This document shows positions 24,558 through 35,383 of a stretch of 43,186 bases of DNA, piece after piece. The stretch is taken from positions 1 through 43,186 of the forward strand of contig JALFZG010000016.1 of assembly GCA_022784645.1 (NCBI GenBank), given 5' to 3'. The notes beneath the pieces are model-generated. The model searched no databases, was not told the origin of the DNA, and was given only the letters and a program-made list of their open reading frames with translations. How positions within the stretch are numbered: the stretch's first letter is position 1; each line of letters starts with the position of its first letter. Position numbers and translations under genes: made by a program. The DNA comes from Bacteroidales bacterium. Its GTDB lineage: Bacteria; Bacteroidota; Bacteroidia; Bacteroidales; Paludibacteraceae.

Positions 24558-26255
24558 TTATTTCTTCACTTCTACGAAATTGATTTTCGTAAGTTTATTA
24601 TCTTTTCCAAAGGCATTCGGATGCACTTCTGCACCTTCGGGGAGGAAGACTTTCTTTAGCAATGTGCAGTTCTCAAAGGCGGCCTGCTCTATGAGTTTGA
24701 GGTCAGAATGGAAATTGACCTCGCGGAGCAGTTTACATCCGGAGAAGACCTGAGACTCGATGGTTTGTGTACGAAGGGGTATATCAATTTTCTCGATATT
24801 GGTGCAACCCATGAAAGCCCCTTTCTCAATGACTTGTGTATAATCGCTGAGGCGGAAATATTTGAGGTCGGAGCATCCCATAAACGCGTACTCTCCCATG
24901 CGGAAAAGGAACGTGGGCATCTTAAACGATTCGAGCTTGATGCACCCCCTAAACGCATAATTATCAATATCATAGACACCATCGGATATCTTGCAGTTTT
25001 GGAGATTCATGCATCCGTCAAAGCAATGTGCAGGGATACTGATGAGGCTGTCGGGCAGGGTAACTTCCTGCAAACTGGTGCAGCCGGTGAAGCAACCTTT
25101 GCCGATTTTCTTGAGGGTGATAGGTAGTTGCTTGATCTCGAGTAGTTGACTGCAATCTCGGAAAGCTCCCGTACCAATCTCGCGAATCGCTTTCGGCCAA
25201 TGGCTGATCGTGCCGAGGGCAAGACAACGGTAAAACACGCCATCGGGCAATTCCTTAATGCCATCAGGCAGTTTGACACTCTGAAGCGCGATGCATCCGG
25301 AGAAGGCTTGCATTCCTATCTCTTTGAGTTCGGCAGGGAAACTGAAATATTTGAGCGATTGGCAGTCAGCGAATGCCAGTTTGCCGATTTTGGTGATGTG
25401 CGCCGGCATGGTGATTTTGCCGAGCTCTGAGCAACCACAGAATGCCTCATCGGGAATCTCGCGTATGCGCGCGGGGATATTTATGGAGTAGAGGGTAGGG
25501 TTGTTGAGAAAGGCTCCCGCTGCAATGAGTCGGCTCTCGGGCTTGATTACGCAAGTGGGTTTAATGGCCGCATTGGCTGCGATAATGCAGGTGTCGATAT
25601 ATAGAATACCCTTTTTCCAATTGCCTTCGTTTTCCCAAGCCGCAGTGCCCATAAACGCCTCTTTACCAATGCGTTTTACACCACTGCCTATGTGGAACTT
25701 GCGGAGGTTCTTATGGTTTTTGAATGTGTAGGGCGCTATCTCTTCCACCGATTCGGGAATCCAGATTTGAGTGACTGTTTTGCAGTCGATGAGCGCCCCT
25801 ACTGCGATTACCGTAGTGCCCGGACGAATCTTGTATTTGGTCTTACAGGAGTCAGGGCAAACGGCAATCAGGATACTGTCAATATAGAGCTCGCCATGAT
25901 TCCAATTGAGCGTATCTTTGAAGAACGCAGTGCCCTCAAAAGCGCTTCGATAGACCGTCTTAATAGTAGGCGGGAGCGATACCGATTCGAGATTTTTCCA
26001 ACCTTTAAACGCCTTATCGCCAATGCCGATTACCGTATAATCCACATCGTTGACGGGAATGACTTCAGGGATATCAATATCTCCGCCCTGCTTGGGGCTG
26101 ACATCTACGATGGCCGTTTTAGCTTTCTCATCTATAATATAAACAATATCTTCAAAATTGGCGCGTACGATTGGCTGTTGCGCTTGTTTGGCGGCAAAAA
26201 TAGGCATAGCTACCCAGAGGGCAGCTATGCTTAGAAGTATGTGGATTGCTTTCAT
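24558..26255 (-). CDS. BspA-type leucine-rich repeat secreted protein
   Basis: 565 residues with signal peptide MKAIHILLSIAALWVAMPIFA; the ATG at 26255 fits it better than the one at 26282. The body is about 18 LRR_5/BspA repeats of the form IGxxAFxGCxxLxxVxLPxxLxxI, two of them with paired inserts containing WKKGILYIDTCII and WNHGELYIDSILI. BspA-family repeats occur in surface adhesins of oral and gut Bacteroidales and bind host or bacterial surfaces. No C-terminal sorting domain is seen; the protein ends at KINFVEVKK. It follows the transporter gene by 10 bp, as the last gene of the pheT operon. Confidence 0.88.
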   Translation of the reverse strand: MKAIHILLSIAALWVAMPIFAAKQAQQPIVRANFEDIVYIIDEKAKTAIVDVSPKQGGDIDIPEVIPVNDVDYTVIGIGDKAFKGWKNLESVSLPPTIKTVYRSAFEGTAFFKDTLNWNHGELYIDSILIAVCPDSCKTKYKIRPGTTVIAVGALIDCKTVTQIWIPESVEEIAPYTFKNHKNLRKFHIGSGVKRIGKEAFMGTAAWENEGNWKKGILYIDTCIIAANAAIKPTCVIKPESRLIAAGAFLNNPTLYSINIPARIREIPDEAFCGCSELGKITMPAHITKIGKLAFADCQSLKYFSFPAELKEIGMQAFSGCIALQSVKLPDGIKELPDGVFYRCLALGTISHWPKAIREIGTGAFRDCSQLLEIKQLPITLKKIGKGCFTGCTSLQEVTLPDSLISIPAHCFDGCMNLQNCKISDGVYDIDNYAFRGCIKLESFKMPTFLFRMGEYAFMGCSDLKYFRLSDYTQVIEKGAFMGCTNIEKIDIPLRTQTIESQVFSGCKLLREVNFHSDLKLIEQAAFENCTLLKKVFLPEGAEVHPNAFGKDNKLTKINFVEVKK

Positions 26256-26265
26256 ACAAAAGACA

Positions 26266-27549
26266 TTATGCTTTTTTCTCAACGGGTGTCTTGGGGAAGA
26301 AAATCCAGAAGAGAATGGCTACAACGAGTGAGTAAGCTGCGAAGATGAACCAGCAAGTTTGCCAATGTCCCCAAGTCTCCATGGCAGTAGCATCGGCGGC
26401 ATCGTAAACGAAGTGATTTACAATGAGTTTGGCAGCTTGCGTACCGATGGTTGCACCAAAGCCGTTGGTCATCATCATGAAGAGTCCTTGAGCCGACGAA
26501 CGCATGTTTTCTGTCGTTTCCTTATCTACATAGAGTGCACCGGAAATATTGAAGAAATCAAAGGCAAAGCCATATACGATGCAGCTCAAAACAAACATCC
26601 AAACGCCCGAACCCGGGTTGCCCGTGCCGAAGAGTCCAAAGCGCAGGAACCAAGCGAACATTGCCATCAGCATTACGTTCTTAATACCAAAGCGGTTGAG
26701 GAAGAACGGAATGAAGAGGATACAGAGCGCTTCGCAAATCTGCGAGATGGAGATGAGGATATTTGCGTGTTGTACACCAAAGGTATCCGCAAATTCCGGA
26801 ATGCCGCCAAACGACTGCAGGAAAGGGTTGGCATAGCCGTTGGTTACCTGTAAGCTTGCGCCGAGGAGCATCGAGAAGATGAAGAACAGCGCCATCTTCT
26901 TCTGCTTAAAGAGCTTGAAAGCATCAAGCCCGAGCGATTCAGCCAAGGATGCCGGTTTGGCATCTTTCTTAATCTCGCATTTCGGCAGGGTGAGGGCATA
27001 AAGAGCGAGCACGATACCAAGACCACCGCTCACGATGAATTGCCAAGGGGTGCTCTGCAAACCGAGCAAATCCACAGCCCACATCGTTGCGATAAAACCT
27101 ACCGTACCAAACACACGGATGGGCGGGAAATCTTTTACGGTATCGAGTCCGCCTTTGATTAAGCCATTGAAAGCCACAGAGTTCGTGAGTGCAATGGTAG
27201 GCATGTAGAATGCAACACTGAGGGTATAAAGCGTAAAGAGCGGACCGAAGGCAACGGCATCGCCTGCTGAAAGACCATACCATCCAGCTGCAATCATGAA
27301 TACGCCCGCGAGCAAATGGCAGAGACTCATGAGTTTCTCAGCAGGAATCCATCGGTCGGCAACGATGCCCATCAACGCAGGCATGAAGAGCGATACAACG
27401 CCTTGAATAGAATAAAAATCACCAATATGCGGCCCAAAACCATGGCTGGCAAGGTATGTGCCCATGCAAGTGAGATACGCGCCCCAAATAGCAAACTCCA
27501 AGAAGTTAGCTACAACCAGGCGAAATTGAAGTGCTTTTTTATTGTTCAT
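26266..27549 (-). CDS. nupG: NupG-type nucleoside/H+ symporter (MFS)
   Basis: 427 residues with twelve predicted membrane segments. It begins LQFRLVVANFLEFAIWGAYLTCMGTYL, the start typical of the nucleoside:H+ symporter family, and carries GIVADRWIPAEKLM (MFS motif A region), FPPIRVFGTVGFIATMW and the C-terminal ALYVDKETTENMRSSAQGLFMMMTNGFGA. Likely role: proton-driven nucleoside uptake through the inner membrane. It lies 24 bp after prfC. Confidence 0.87.
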   Translation of the reverse strand: MNNKKALQFRLVVANFLEFAIWGAYLTCMGTYLASHGFGPHIGDFYSIQGVVSLFMPALMGIVADRWIPAEKLMSLCHLLAGVFMIAAGWYGLSAGDAVAFGPLFTLYTLSVAFYMPTIALTNSVAFNGLIKGGLDTVKDFPPIRVFGTVGFIATMWAVDLLGLQSTPWQFIVSGGLGIVLALYALTLPKCEIKKDAKPASLAESLGLDAFKLFKQKKMALFFIFSMLLGASLQVTNGYANPFLQSFGGIPEFADTFGVQHANILISISQICEALCILFIPFFLNRFGIKNVMLMAMFAWFLRFGLFGTGNPGSGVWMFVLSCIVYGFAFDFFNISGALYVDKETTENMRSSAQGLFMMMTNGFGATIGTQAAKLIVNHFVYDAADATAMETWGHWQTCWFIFAAYSLVVAILFWIFFPKTPVEKKA

Positions 27550-27573
27550 AATTATTTGATTATGAGGTGGTTA

Positions 27574-29166
27574 TTAGAATTCAGAAGTGAAATGGAAGCG
27601 TAGATGTTGGTAGTCTTGTTGCGCCATGCTGAGCACATAACCAGAGTCAGCGAGGAACACATCTCGGCCCTCTTTATCAAATGCCATGTATTGCGCTTTT
27701 CGTTTTTTGAACATCTCGTATTCCGCCCGACTCTCAGCGCTATCGTCGGCAGGTGCTACCCAGCAAGCCTTGTAAAGCGAGATGGGTTCCCAACGGCATT
27801 TGGCTTGATATTCGTGCTCAAGGCGGTATTGAATAACTTCAAACTGCAGTTGGCCTACCGTACCGATAATCTTGCGGCCGGTGAGTTGGTTGGTAAAGAG
27901 CTGTGCTACGCCTTCGTCCATCAGCTGATTTACGCCCTTGTCGAGTTGCTTCTGCTTCATGGGATCAGCGTTTTCAATGTACTTGAACATTTCCGGCGAA
28001 AAGCTTGGAAGACCTTTGAAATGCAGCTCTTCGCCAGCTGTAAGCGTGTCGCCAATCTTGAAATTGCCCGTATCGGGAAGGCCTACGATGTCGCCTGCAA
28101 ACGCCTCGTCGATGGTTTCCTTTTTCTGCGCCATGAAGCAGGTGGGTGCGGAGAAACGCATCTGCTGTCCTTTGCGGATATGTTTGTAATAGGCGTTGCG
28201 CTCGAATTTTCCGGAGCAGATCTTGAAGAATGCGATGCAACTGCGGTGGTTGGGGTCCATGTTGGCATGGATCTTAAAGCAGAAGCCCGTGAATTTCTCT
28301 TCGAGCGGATCCACCGTTCGTTCCAACGTGCTTACCGGTCGCGGGGAGGGGGCAATCTGTACGAAACATTCGAGGAGCTCCTTTACGCCAAAGGTGTTGA
28401 GTGCCGAACCGAAGAACACGGGTGCAAGGTCGCCCTTTAGATATTCCTCTTTGGAGAAAGGGTTATACACGCCTTCGATGAGGTCAAGATCCATACGCAG
28501 TTTGTCGGCATCCTGCTCGCCTACCAATTCGGTAATCTGCGGGTCGTTGACATCCGCAAACTGAATCGACTCGGAGATGGTCTGCTTGTTGGGCGTATAA
28601 AGGTCGAGCGTCTGCTGGAATATGTTGTATACGCCCTTAAATCGCTGTCCCATATTGATGGGCCATGATAGCGGACGTACGTGGATACCGAGCTCCGACT
28701 CCACTTCATCGAGCAAGTCGAAGGGGTCTTTACCCTCGCGGTCCATCTTGTTGATGAACACCATCACGGGCGTTTTACGCATTCGACACACCTCCATCAG
28801 TCGGCGCGTTTGCGTTTCTACACCTTTGGCCGCATCAATCACGATAATCACGGAGTCAACGGCCGTAAGCGTACGGAACGTATCTTCGGCAAAGTCTTGG
28901 TGACCAGGCGTATCAAGGATATTGATATGGTAATCTTTGTAGTCAAAAGCCATCACTGAAGTGGCCACCGAGATACCACGTTGTTTCTCGATTTCCATCC
29001 AGTCAGAAGTGGCTGTTTTCTTAATTTTATTGCTTTTAACGGCACCTGCCACATGGATAGCGCCACCGAAAAGCAGGAGCTTCTCGGTGAGCGTTGTCTT
29101 ACCCGCATCGGGGTGGGAGATGATGGCGAAGGTGCGCCGACGTTGGATTTCTTCTGTGAGTGTCAT
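27574..29166 (-). CDS. prfC: Peptide chain release factor 3
   Basis: 530 residues, normal RF3 length. It is a GTPase that recycles RF1/RF2 from the ribosome. G motifs: [15 protein letters not shown] (G1), [10 protein letters not shown] (G2), [16 protein letters not shown] (G3) and [18 protein letters not shown] (G4). The C-terminal RF3 domain has [17 protein letters not shown]. The start codon overlaps the pheT stop by one base (TAATG), so the two are translationally coupled. Confidence 0.96.
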   Translation of the reverse strand: MTLTEEIQRRRTFAIISHPDAGKTTLTEKLLLFGGAIHVAGAVKSNKIKKTATSDWMEIEKQRGISVATSVMAFDYKDYHINILDTPGHQDFAEDTFRTLTAVDSVIIVIDAAKGVETQTRRLMEVCRMRKTPVMVFINKMDREGKDPFDLLDEVESELGIHVRPLSWPINMGQRFKGVYNIFQQTLDLYTPNKQTISESIQFADVNDPQITELVGEQDADKLRMDLDLIEGVYNPFSKEEYLKGDLAPVFFGSALNTFGVKELLECFVQIAPSPRPVSTLERTVDPLEEKFTGFCFKIHANMDPNHRSCIAFFKICSGKFERNAYYKHIRKGQQMRFSAPTCFMAQKKETIDEAFAGDIVGLPDTGNFKIGDTLTAGEELHFKGLPSFSPEMFKYIENADPMKQKQLDKGVNQLMDEGVAQLFTNQLTGRKIIGTVGQLQFEVIQYRLEHEYQAKCRWEPISLYKACWVAPADDSAESRAEYEMFKKRKAQYMAFDKEGRDVFLADSGYVLSMAQQDYQHLRFHFTSEF

Positions 29167-31733
29167 TAGCGCAGTTTAGCGTTGAATTTTTGTTCGAAGG
29201 TCTTCTGCAGTTTCTGCATGATGGCCTCAATCTGATTATCTTTAAGTGTGTTTTCTGTGTCTTGCAGAATGAAACTGAGTGCGTAAGATTTCTTGCCTGA
29301 TTCGAGGTTTTTACCCTCATAAACGTCGAAGAGATATACGTTCTTCAGCAGTTTCTTCTCCACCTGTCGGGCAGCCGCAAGCAGGTCAGCAAAGCATACG
29401 TTGGTATCTACGAGCAACGCCAAGTCGCGCTTAACGGCGGGGAACTTAGGCAGGTCGGTAATGACTGCTTTGTACATTTTGTTTTGCTTCATGAGTTCCT
29501 CCCAATAGAGGTCAGCAAAATAAACCTCGCCCTCGATATCAAAGCGCTTACGCAGGTTGCGGCTCACGATAGTGAGCGTGCCAAGCACTTTTTTGTTTGG
29601 GGCAATAATCTTAAGACCATCGGAGAAAAGGTCAGAAGAGAATGCTTCATACGAGCAACGCTCTACGTTTACGCCAAGTCTGCGCATCACGTTTTCCACA
29701 TACGCGCGAAGAGTATAGAAGGTCATCTTCTGCTGCTCGCCAACCCAGCTCGGGGCGGTCTTGCTTCCGCTCAGCCATATACCCAAATGCGTCTCCTCAG
29801 AATAGGGTCTGAGCGGTTTGGGTTCTTCGCCTTCTGCCATTTCCGTCTGGCGTTTCTCTGCATGATAATGGTAGCAGTTGCCAAACTCATAGAAGCGGAG
29901 GTCGAACGCTTTGCGGTTATTGTTGCGAGCAATGGACTCCAAGCCGCCGAAGAGGAGCGTCTGACGCATCACACCGAGGTCCTGAGATAGCGGATTCATA
30001 ATCTTTACGCAAGTGTCAAGCGGCATTTCTTCATTGCCCTCGTAATAGCTAACCTTGGTGAGGGAGTTGTTGAGAATCTCGTTGAATCCCTGTGCGGAAA
30101 GTTGCTCGGAGATACGGCGCTGGAGGGCAACCGAATCGGGCTTGGTAGAGAAGGAGAGGTTGCTATGGAGGCTCTCAGAGAGCTCTACGTTGTTATATCC
30201 ATAAATGCGGAGGATATCCTCAATCACATCGCATTCGCGCTGCACATCGGTGCGATAACGTGGCACTTCAACCTGCCATACGCGCAAGCCGTTTTCTTCG
30301 CTCGTTTGCGCAATACGCATCTCGAGCGCACCGAGGATGGTCTCGATGGTGTCAGCCCCCAATTGCTTACCGATGAGGGTGTTGCAATGCTTCTCCGTGA
30401 GGGTCACGCGGAAAGGATCAAAGGCAGCAGATTGGATGTCGAATACCGGGCTGGCAATCTTACCGCCTGCCACTTCCTGAATAAGGAGGGCGCAACGCTT
30501 GAGCACATTGAGGGTATTGCATGGGTCGCAACCGCGTTCGTAGCGGAACGATGCATCGGTGGAGAGCTGATGACGGCGAGCTGTCTTGCGGATGCTCACG
30601 GGATCAAAATACGCACTTTCGAGGAAAACGTTCTTGGTGTTTTCCGTAACGCCACTCTCCAAACCGCCAAATACACCGGCAATACACATCGGCTCCTCTG
30701 CGTTGCAAATCATCAGGTCCTTCTCGTTCATTTCGCGTTCGATACCATCGAGGGTTACGAATTTCTGCCCTTGCTGAGCAGTTTTCACGATGATTTTCTG
30801 CCCTTTAATCTTGTCATAATCAAACGCATGGAGCGCTTGTCCCATCTCATGGAGCACGAAATTGGTGGCATCTACCACGTTGTTGATGGGGCGGAGTCCA
30901 ATGGTGCGAAGTGCGTTTTGCAGCCATTCGGGTGATTCTTTCACCTCGATGCCGCTGATGCACACGCCAGAGTAGCGAGGAGCCGCTTCGGTAGCCACCA
31001 CTTCCACTGCCATCTTCAGACCGTTTTCGTCGTCAATATGGAAAGCATCTACGTTCGGACGCGTCAGTTTGACTTCTTGTCCTTGCGCCTTATAAAACGC
31101 GTAGAGATCGCGCGCTACACCGAAATGACTGCATGCATCGGAGCGGTTGGGGGTGATATCCACTTCAATAATGGAGTCGTTCTCAAGCTGATAGAATGCT
31201 GCAGCAGGCGTACCTACTACCGCGTCAGCCGGCAACTCGATGATGCCATCGTGGCTGCTGCCTACGCCAATCTCATCCTCTGCACAGAGCATGCCAAACG
31301 ACTCCACGCCGCGAATCTTGGATTTCTTGATTTGGAAACTATCGTCGCCATCATAAAGGGTCGTGCCGAGGGTGGCAACAATCACCTTCAATCCCTGGCG
31401 GCAATTGGGAGCTCCACAAACAATTTGGAGCGGGTTCTCGGGCGTACCCCAAGCGTATTCGCTTTCCGGATTAAGCGGGTTCTTCTGCTCGCTGCCTGCC
31501 TTCACGCCCGAAGGCAGAATAGCGGTTGTGGTGATATGCAGGTGGTCACTGTTAGGGTGCTCCTCGCAAGTGAGTACCTCGCCGATTACGAGCCCTTTCA
31601 AGCCCCCTTTGATGGTTTGCACTTCTTCTACTGTACCTACCTCCAAACCGATAGAGGTGAGGTTTTTAGCTACCTGCTCTGCATCGTCGGTGAGCTCGAG
31701 GTAGCGCTTTAGCCATTTGTAAGAAATATTCAT
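29166..31733 (-). CDS. pheT: Phenylalanyl-tRNA synthetase beta subunit
   Basis: 855 residues. It charges tRNA-Phe as a heterotetramer with PheS, whose gene is not in this window. Domains in order: an N-terminal [14 protein letters not shown] segment and tRNA-binding OB fold (about 40-150); the B3/B4 editing region with [12 protein letters not shown] and [10 protein letters not shown]5 ([18 protein letters not shown]); a catalytic-like core with [10 protein letters not shown] and FYEFGNCY; and the C-terminal FDX-ACB domain, which starts near [13 protein letters not shown]. The ATG at 31733 is chosen because it starts the conserved N-terminus; the upstream ATG at 31796 would sit inside the promoter -7 box. 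It is the first gene of the pheT - prfC - nupG - LRR operon. Confidence 0.96.
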   Translation of the reverse strand: MNISYKWLKRYLELTDDAEQVAKNLTSIGLEVGTVEEVQTIKGGLKGLVIGEVLTCEEHPNSDHLHITTTAILPSGVKAGSEQKNPLNPESEYAWGTPENPLQIVCGAPNCRQGLKVIVATLGTTLYDGDDSFQIKKSKIRGVESFGMLCAEDEIGVGSSHDGIIELPADAVVGTPAAAFYQLENDSIIEVDITPNRSDACSHFGVARDLYAFYKAQGQEVKLTRPNVDAFHIDDENGLKMAVEVVATEAAPRYSGVCISGIEVKESPEWLQNALRTIGLRPINNVVDATNFVLHEMGQALHAFDYDKIKGQKIIVKTAQQGQKFVTLDGIEREMNEKDLMICNAEEPMCIAGVFGGLESGVTENTKNVFLESAYFDPVSIRKTARRHQLSTDASFRYERGCDPCNTLNVLKRCALLIQEVAGGKIASPVFDIQSAAFDPFRVTLTEKHCNTLIGKQLGADTIETILGALEMRIAQTSEENGLRVWQVEVPRYRTDVQRECDVIEDILRIYGYNNVELSESLHSNLSFSTKPDSVALQRRISEQLSAQGFNEILNNSLTKVSYYEGNEEMPLDTCVKIMNPLSQDLGVMRQTLLFGGLESIARNNNRKAFDLRFYEFGNCYHYHAEKRQTEMAEGEEPKPLRPYSEETHLGIWLSGSKTAPSWVGEQQKMTFYTLRAYVENVMRRLGVNVERCSYEAFSSDLFSDGLKIIAPNKKVLGTLTIVSRNLRKRFDIEGEVYFADLYWEELMKQNKMYKAVITDLPKFPAVKRDLALLVDTNVCFADLLAAARQVEKKLLKNVYLFDVYEGKNLESGKKSYALSFILQDTENTLKDNQIEAIMQKLQKTFEQKFNAKLR

Positions 31734-31793
31734 ATTTGTTGTCTTTGATTTCTGTAATGAGTAATTTGTCGCTGAAAAACGCCATAATCGGTG

Positions 31794-31825
31794 CAAAATT
31801 ACTAAAAATCTCCGACATGCCCAAA
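31794..31825 (-). promoter_or_regulatory. Promoter of the pheT operon
   Basis: Minus strand: TTTG (31825-31822), a 20-bp spacer and TAATTTTG (31801-31794). Predicted start near 31787, about 54 nt before the ATG at 31733. Confidence 0.85.
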
Positions 31826-31883
31826 TTTATTGCCCTTAAAATGAAATTTTAAGTGCATTTTTCGGGAAAATGATGCAAAATAA

Positions 31884-31910
31884 GCCCCCTTCCATCGGTT
31901 GGAAAGGGGT
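31884..31910 (-). terminator. Probable terminator downstream of btuG
   Basis: On the minus strand CCCCTTTCCAA pairs with TGGAAGGGG around a short loop with a one-base bulge, followed by GCTTATTTT. It is about 115 bp past the btuG stop and before the pheT promoter. The rest of 31911-32026 shows nothing clear. Confidence 0.5.
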
Positions 31911-32026
31911 TGAAGAAGGTTGCAAATGTTGTAATCAGTAGATGAGTGTAAGGGGAATATTATAGGAATATGAAACGAATGGCCATTTCACTTGCGAGTC
32001 GTTCTATCTAAAACAGATAAAGCCGC

Positions 32027-33127
32027 TTACTCTTTTAAGCAAATATGAGCTGGGATATCTCCGGTGCGCTGCTTGGAGAGGAGTTCACCTGAGTGGGTAT
32101 AGCGGTAGAGCACCCCGGGAGTGACGTAATCGCGAGCATCGGTCAAGTAAAGGTCGTTGTCCGTAATAAAAAGCGCATAAGGCGTTTGCAGTTCCGATTG
32201 GTTTTCGAGGGGAATAGCCGTAAACGTATTGGAAGTAAGGTTAAGGAAGCCCATCTGCCATTTTTTGGCAATACCCGTGTAGCCATAAAGTTTATCGCCG
32301 AAGAGCTGCATGCTCTTTAATGCTACGGGCAAAGGCTTCACTTCTTCCGTGAGAAGGTTTAGTTCGTAGACGGCCTCGGGCTGGGTGTAATAATCACCTT
32401 GCGAATGCACATACAGTGTGTTTCTGCGTGCATCATAAACGACCTGATCGAGGTTGACGGCTATCGGAATACGCTTCGTTTCGCGGAAATCAGAGAGGGC
32501 GATAACGGATAGGGTAGAGTCGTAGTTAGGAGCCATATAACCACCCGAATTGGCTACATAAAGATGATTGCCATCTGACACGATTCCATTGGGCTGAAAG
32601 CCTACATGACAGGTATCTACAACGCATAACGATAGTGTGTCAATTTTTGCCACATAGCCACGCTGCTGATAATCTGGATTGATTTCTACGGGTCCTGCAT
32701 ACGAACTAACATACGCGTATCCATCCGCAAAGCAAATAGACCTGCAATTGGGGATATCTACCGAGCTGATGCGCCTTGCTTGCAAGTCCATAATCTCTAC
32801 CTTTCCCGATACGTTGATGACCGCATACAGCTTGCCGCCATAGATGGCGATATCATTACCCACATCGCCCAATTCTTTCATCACCGTGGGGTTCACCGTG
32901 GGGTAGATATTGCGGTAGAGGGTGTCAGAAATGGGGTCGTAAAAATCGATGGAGGCTTTGTTGGAGCCCATGTTACCTTCATTCAATACATACAGGCCGT
33001 GAGCAAATGTTAAGTCCTCTTGCTCTACCACTTCTGGATGCCTGCAAGCGGATAGTGCAAGCAAGAGAAAAACGAGCAGAAACGCCCATTCAGAAAGCCG
33101 ATTATGCAGATGGTGAGTATGTGTCAT
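32027..33127 (-). CDS. btuG: BtuG-like surface cobalamin-binding beta-propeller lipoprotein
   Basis: About 366 residues with a signal sequence and lipobox (LALSAC), then a YncE-like seven-bladed propeller beginning GLYVLNEGNMGSNKASIDFYD, the hallmark start of this family. In Bacteroides BtuG is an outer-membrane-anchored lid of very high cobalamin affinity that takes B12 from other binders and passes it to BtuB. Its place directly behind btuB and a cobalamin riboswitch supports the call. Starts at 33127, 33157 and 33175 are in frame; 33127 gives the most compact signal peptide. It is the last gene of the locus. Confidence 0.88.
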   Translation of the reverse strand: MTHTHHLHNRLSEWAFLLVFLLLALSACRHPEVVEQEDLTFAHGLYVLNEGNMGSNKASIDFYDPISDTLYRNIYPTVNPTVMKELGDVGNDIAIYGGKLYAVINVSGKVEIMDLQARRISSVDIPNCRSICFADGYAYVSSYAGPVEINPDYQQRGYVAKIDTLSLCVVDTCHVGFQPNGIVSDGNHLYVANSGGYMAPNYDSTLSVIALSDFRETKRIPIAVNLDQVVYDARRNTLYVHSQGDYYTQPEAVYELNLLTEEVKPLPVALKSMQLFGDKLYGYTGIAKKWQMGFLNLTSNTFTAIPLENQSELQTPYALFITDNDLYLTDARDYVTPGVLYRYTHSGELLSKQRTGDIPAHICLKE

Positions 33128-33204
33128 TTTATGTCTTATTTTGTTGTATTGATTCATAAATATGCAGATTTTCATTGTGTTGCTAAAATGAAAAGCATCT
33201 CCTT

Positions 33205-35358
33205 CTATAATGACAGTTTCAGAATGCCCTTTCCGTTGAATCCGGGCATGGGATAATTTGGGATCACTTCGTATTGTTGATTGAAGATATTATTGGCTTC
33301 AATGCCGGCTTGAAGTCGGATCTTCTCCCCTTTGCGAGGAGAAGGAATGAGCCATGCGTAAGAGAAACTGATATCGCTGGTGTACCACGGTTGAACCATA
33401 TTTACGGGTATATTGGCAGAACTAGTATAGCGCTTGCCCACATAGCATAGTGCATACGCAAGATAGAGCCGCTCTTGCCATTGATAGGTAGCCGTAAGAG
33501 AGAAACTATGGCGGGGGATATACGCAATCTGTCCGCCATACGTTCCACCATAGGGGTCGTTGTCTTGCGGATCAGTGCGGTCGAGCGCCTGCTGCCAGGT
33601 GTAACCGCCATGGAATATGAACGTGTGCTTGCGGGGAAACATAAGGCTCAAATCAGCCGCCAATTCCGCTCCAAAAATCTCCACATAACCGAGGTTCATC
33701 ATCATCCATCGGTATTGGCTATTGCCCTTGGGAATGGCTACAATCTTGTTTTCCACCTGATTGAAATACACATCTGCTTTGGCGCCCAATTGGATGCCCT
33801 CAAGGCTTCCAATCCTGCTGTTTCGGCGGCTGAACAAATGGGAATACTCGGTGCCAAGGTCGTATTGTCGCGTTTTCTCCGGCTTCAGATTAGAGCTGCC
33901 GATATCGGTGTAATAGAGGTCAGAAAACGTAGGCATCCGATACACCATTTTATAAAACGCGCGCACGTACCACTCCTCGCTCAAGATGGGTTTGGCGTTG
34001 AAGAAAACGGCAGGGGTAACGGCGTTGTAGGTGGCTGCACGCTTGTCAGAAAACGCTGTAGCACAAGCGCGGAGCGTATCGCTCACGAATGTCTCGAGCA
34101 CGCTGGCTTGCAGTTTGAGCCATCGATAACTGACGGCTGTAGCGGCACTCACAAGCAGCGTATGACGAAGCGGGTGCACAAACTGCTGCATGTTTCCATC
34201 CAGCCAATTGAGTTGATAATCAGCAGCTAACGCCACATCCCAAAACGGAAAAATCCGGTACCTGCCCGCTATTGATGCATATAGCTCCTGCTGCAAAAAC
34301 TGATTATCCACATACATCAATGTCGTGTCGGGGTTGAGATATCGCAGGTAATCGTTGGAGTATTTGATATTGGCTTGAAAACTCAGTTTATCCGTGATTT
34401 CGGTCGTATAATTACCTTGCACAAACGCATTCCTATCCCATTGTCGTTGTGCGTTTTTCCATACATTATTCACTATCGCACCCGGGATGCCTCGCCCTGA
34501 TTGATAGTAATAGCCTTTGAGATGCCATTTGCCGCTTTGCGAATAACCGAAGAGTCCGGCTTCTGCACGAAAAGCCTGTACATCGCCGTTTTCTCGCACC
34601 GCGGTCGTGTCCCAAGCGATGCTGCCATCTGCCAGTCGTTTCTCATAATGGTAGTGATACCTGCCGGTAGCAAACGTATATTCGGCATTGAGACTGAGGT
34701 GGATGTTCTCGGTGATGCGTTGCTCATAGAGTAGGGAGGGATTGGCTAATCCAAATGCGCCAGCCTTCATGCGAATCTCAACATTATACGGTTTTATATA
34801 CGATTCGCTCCCGTTTTCCACTCGTTCAAACTTCGGTCGCCTCGTTTTGAGATAGAGGGTACCGGCACTGCCGAAATCCTTAGCAGGCTGAAAAATCTCC
34901 GATTTCTGACCGTTGTAGAGCGCAATCTCCTCGAGGTTATCCATAGAGAATTTCCCGAGATCTACTGTGCCGTTTTGCGCGTTGCCAATCTCAATACCAT
35001 CGTAGAAAACGCCAAGATGATGGCTTCCCATGGAGCGCACATCAACGGTTTTCATGCCGCCCACACCGCCGTAATCCTTGATCTGCACGCCCGAGAAATA
35101 ACGTACAGCATCCGCTACCGAAGTGGTGGAAAGTGCCTTCATTTGATCGCCTTTGAGCAACTGAGGCGGCATCACATCTTTCTCCTGACGGGCAACCACC
35201 GTAACCTCATCAATCCGAAAGAGTTCCGCGATGGAATCTTGCACCCGCATAAGCGAGTCCTTCTCCATAGCTGAAGCAGCGGTAGAACCCGCGCAAGCGT
35301 CAACTATGGAGAAGAGCAGAAAAAATGCGATAGTATGCAGTTGTTTAAAATGCAACAT
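33205..35358 (-). CDS. btuB: BtuB-type TonB-dependent vitamin B12 receptor
   Basis: 717 residues with a signal peptide, then a probable TonB box near FRIDEVTVVARQEK. The plug domain contains SVADAVRYFSGVQIKDYGG, VDVRSMGSHHLGVFYDGIEIG and EIALYNGQKSEIF, and a 22-strand-type barrel ends in NIFNQQYEVIPNYPMPGFNGKGILKLSL. There is no N-terminal carboxypeptidase-regulatory-like extension of the SusC type. The substrate assignment rests on the cobalamin riboswitch upstream and the BtuG-like gene 30-80 bp downstream. It imports cobalamin or other corrinoids across the outer membrane. Confidence 0.9.
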   Translation of the reverse strand: MLHFKQLHTIAFFLLFSIVDACAGSTAASAMEKDSLMRVQDSIAELFRIDEVTVVARQEKDVMPPQLLKGDQMKALSTTSVADAVRYFSGVQIKDYGGVGGMKTVDVRSMGSHHLGVFYDGIEIGNAQNGTVDLGKFSMDNLEEIALYNGQKSEIFQPAKDFGSAGTLYLKTRRPKFERVENGSESYIKPYNVEIRMKAGAFGLANPSLLYEQRITENIHLSLNAEYTFATGRYHYHYEKRLADGSIAWDTTAVRENGDVQAFRAEAGLFGYSQSGKWHLKGYYYQSGRGIPGAIVNNVWKNAQRQWDRNAFVQGNYTTEITDKLSFQANIKYSNDYLRYLNPDTTLMYVDNQFLQQELYASIAGRYRIFPFWDVALAADYQLNWLDGNMQQFVHPLRHTLLVSAATAVSYRWLKLQASVLETFVSDTLRACATAFSDKRAATYNAVTPAVFFNAKPILSEEWYVRAFYKMVYRMPTFSDLYYTDIGSSNLKPEKTRQYDLGTEYSHLFSRRNSRIGSLEGIQLGAKADVYFNQVENKIVAIPKGNSQYRWMMMNLGYVEIFGAELAADLSLMFPRKHTFIFHGGYTWQQALDRTDPQDNDPYGGTYGGQIAYIPRHSFSLTATYQWQERLYLAYALCYVGKRYTSSANIPVNMVQPWYTSDISFSYAWLIPSPRKGEKIRLQAGIEANNIFNQQYEVIPNYPMPGFNGKGILKLSL

Positions 35359-35383
35359 CCATCAGGGTAGGAGGAATCTCAAC

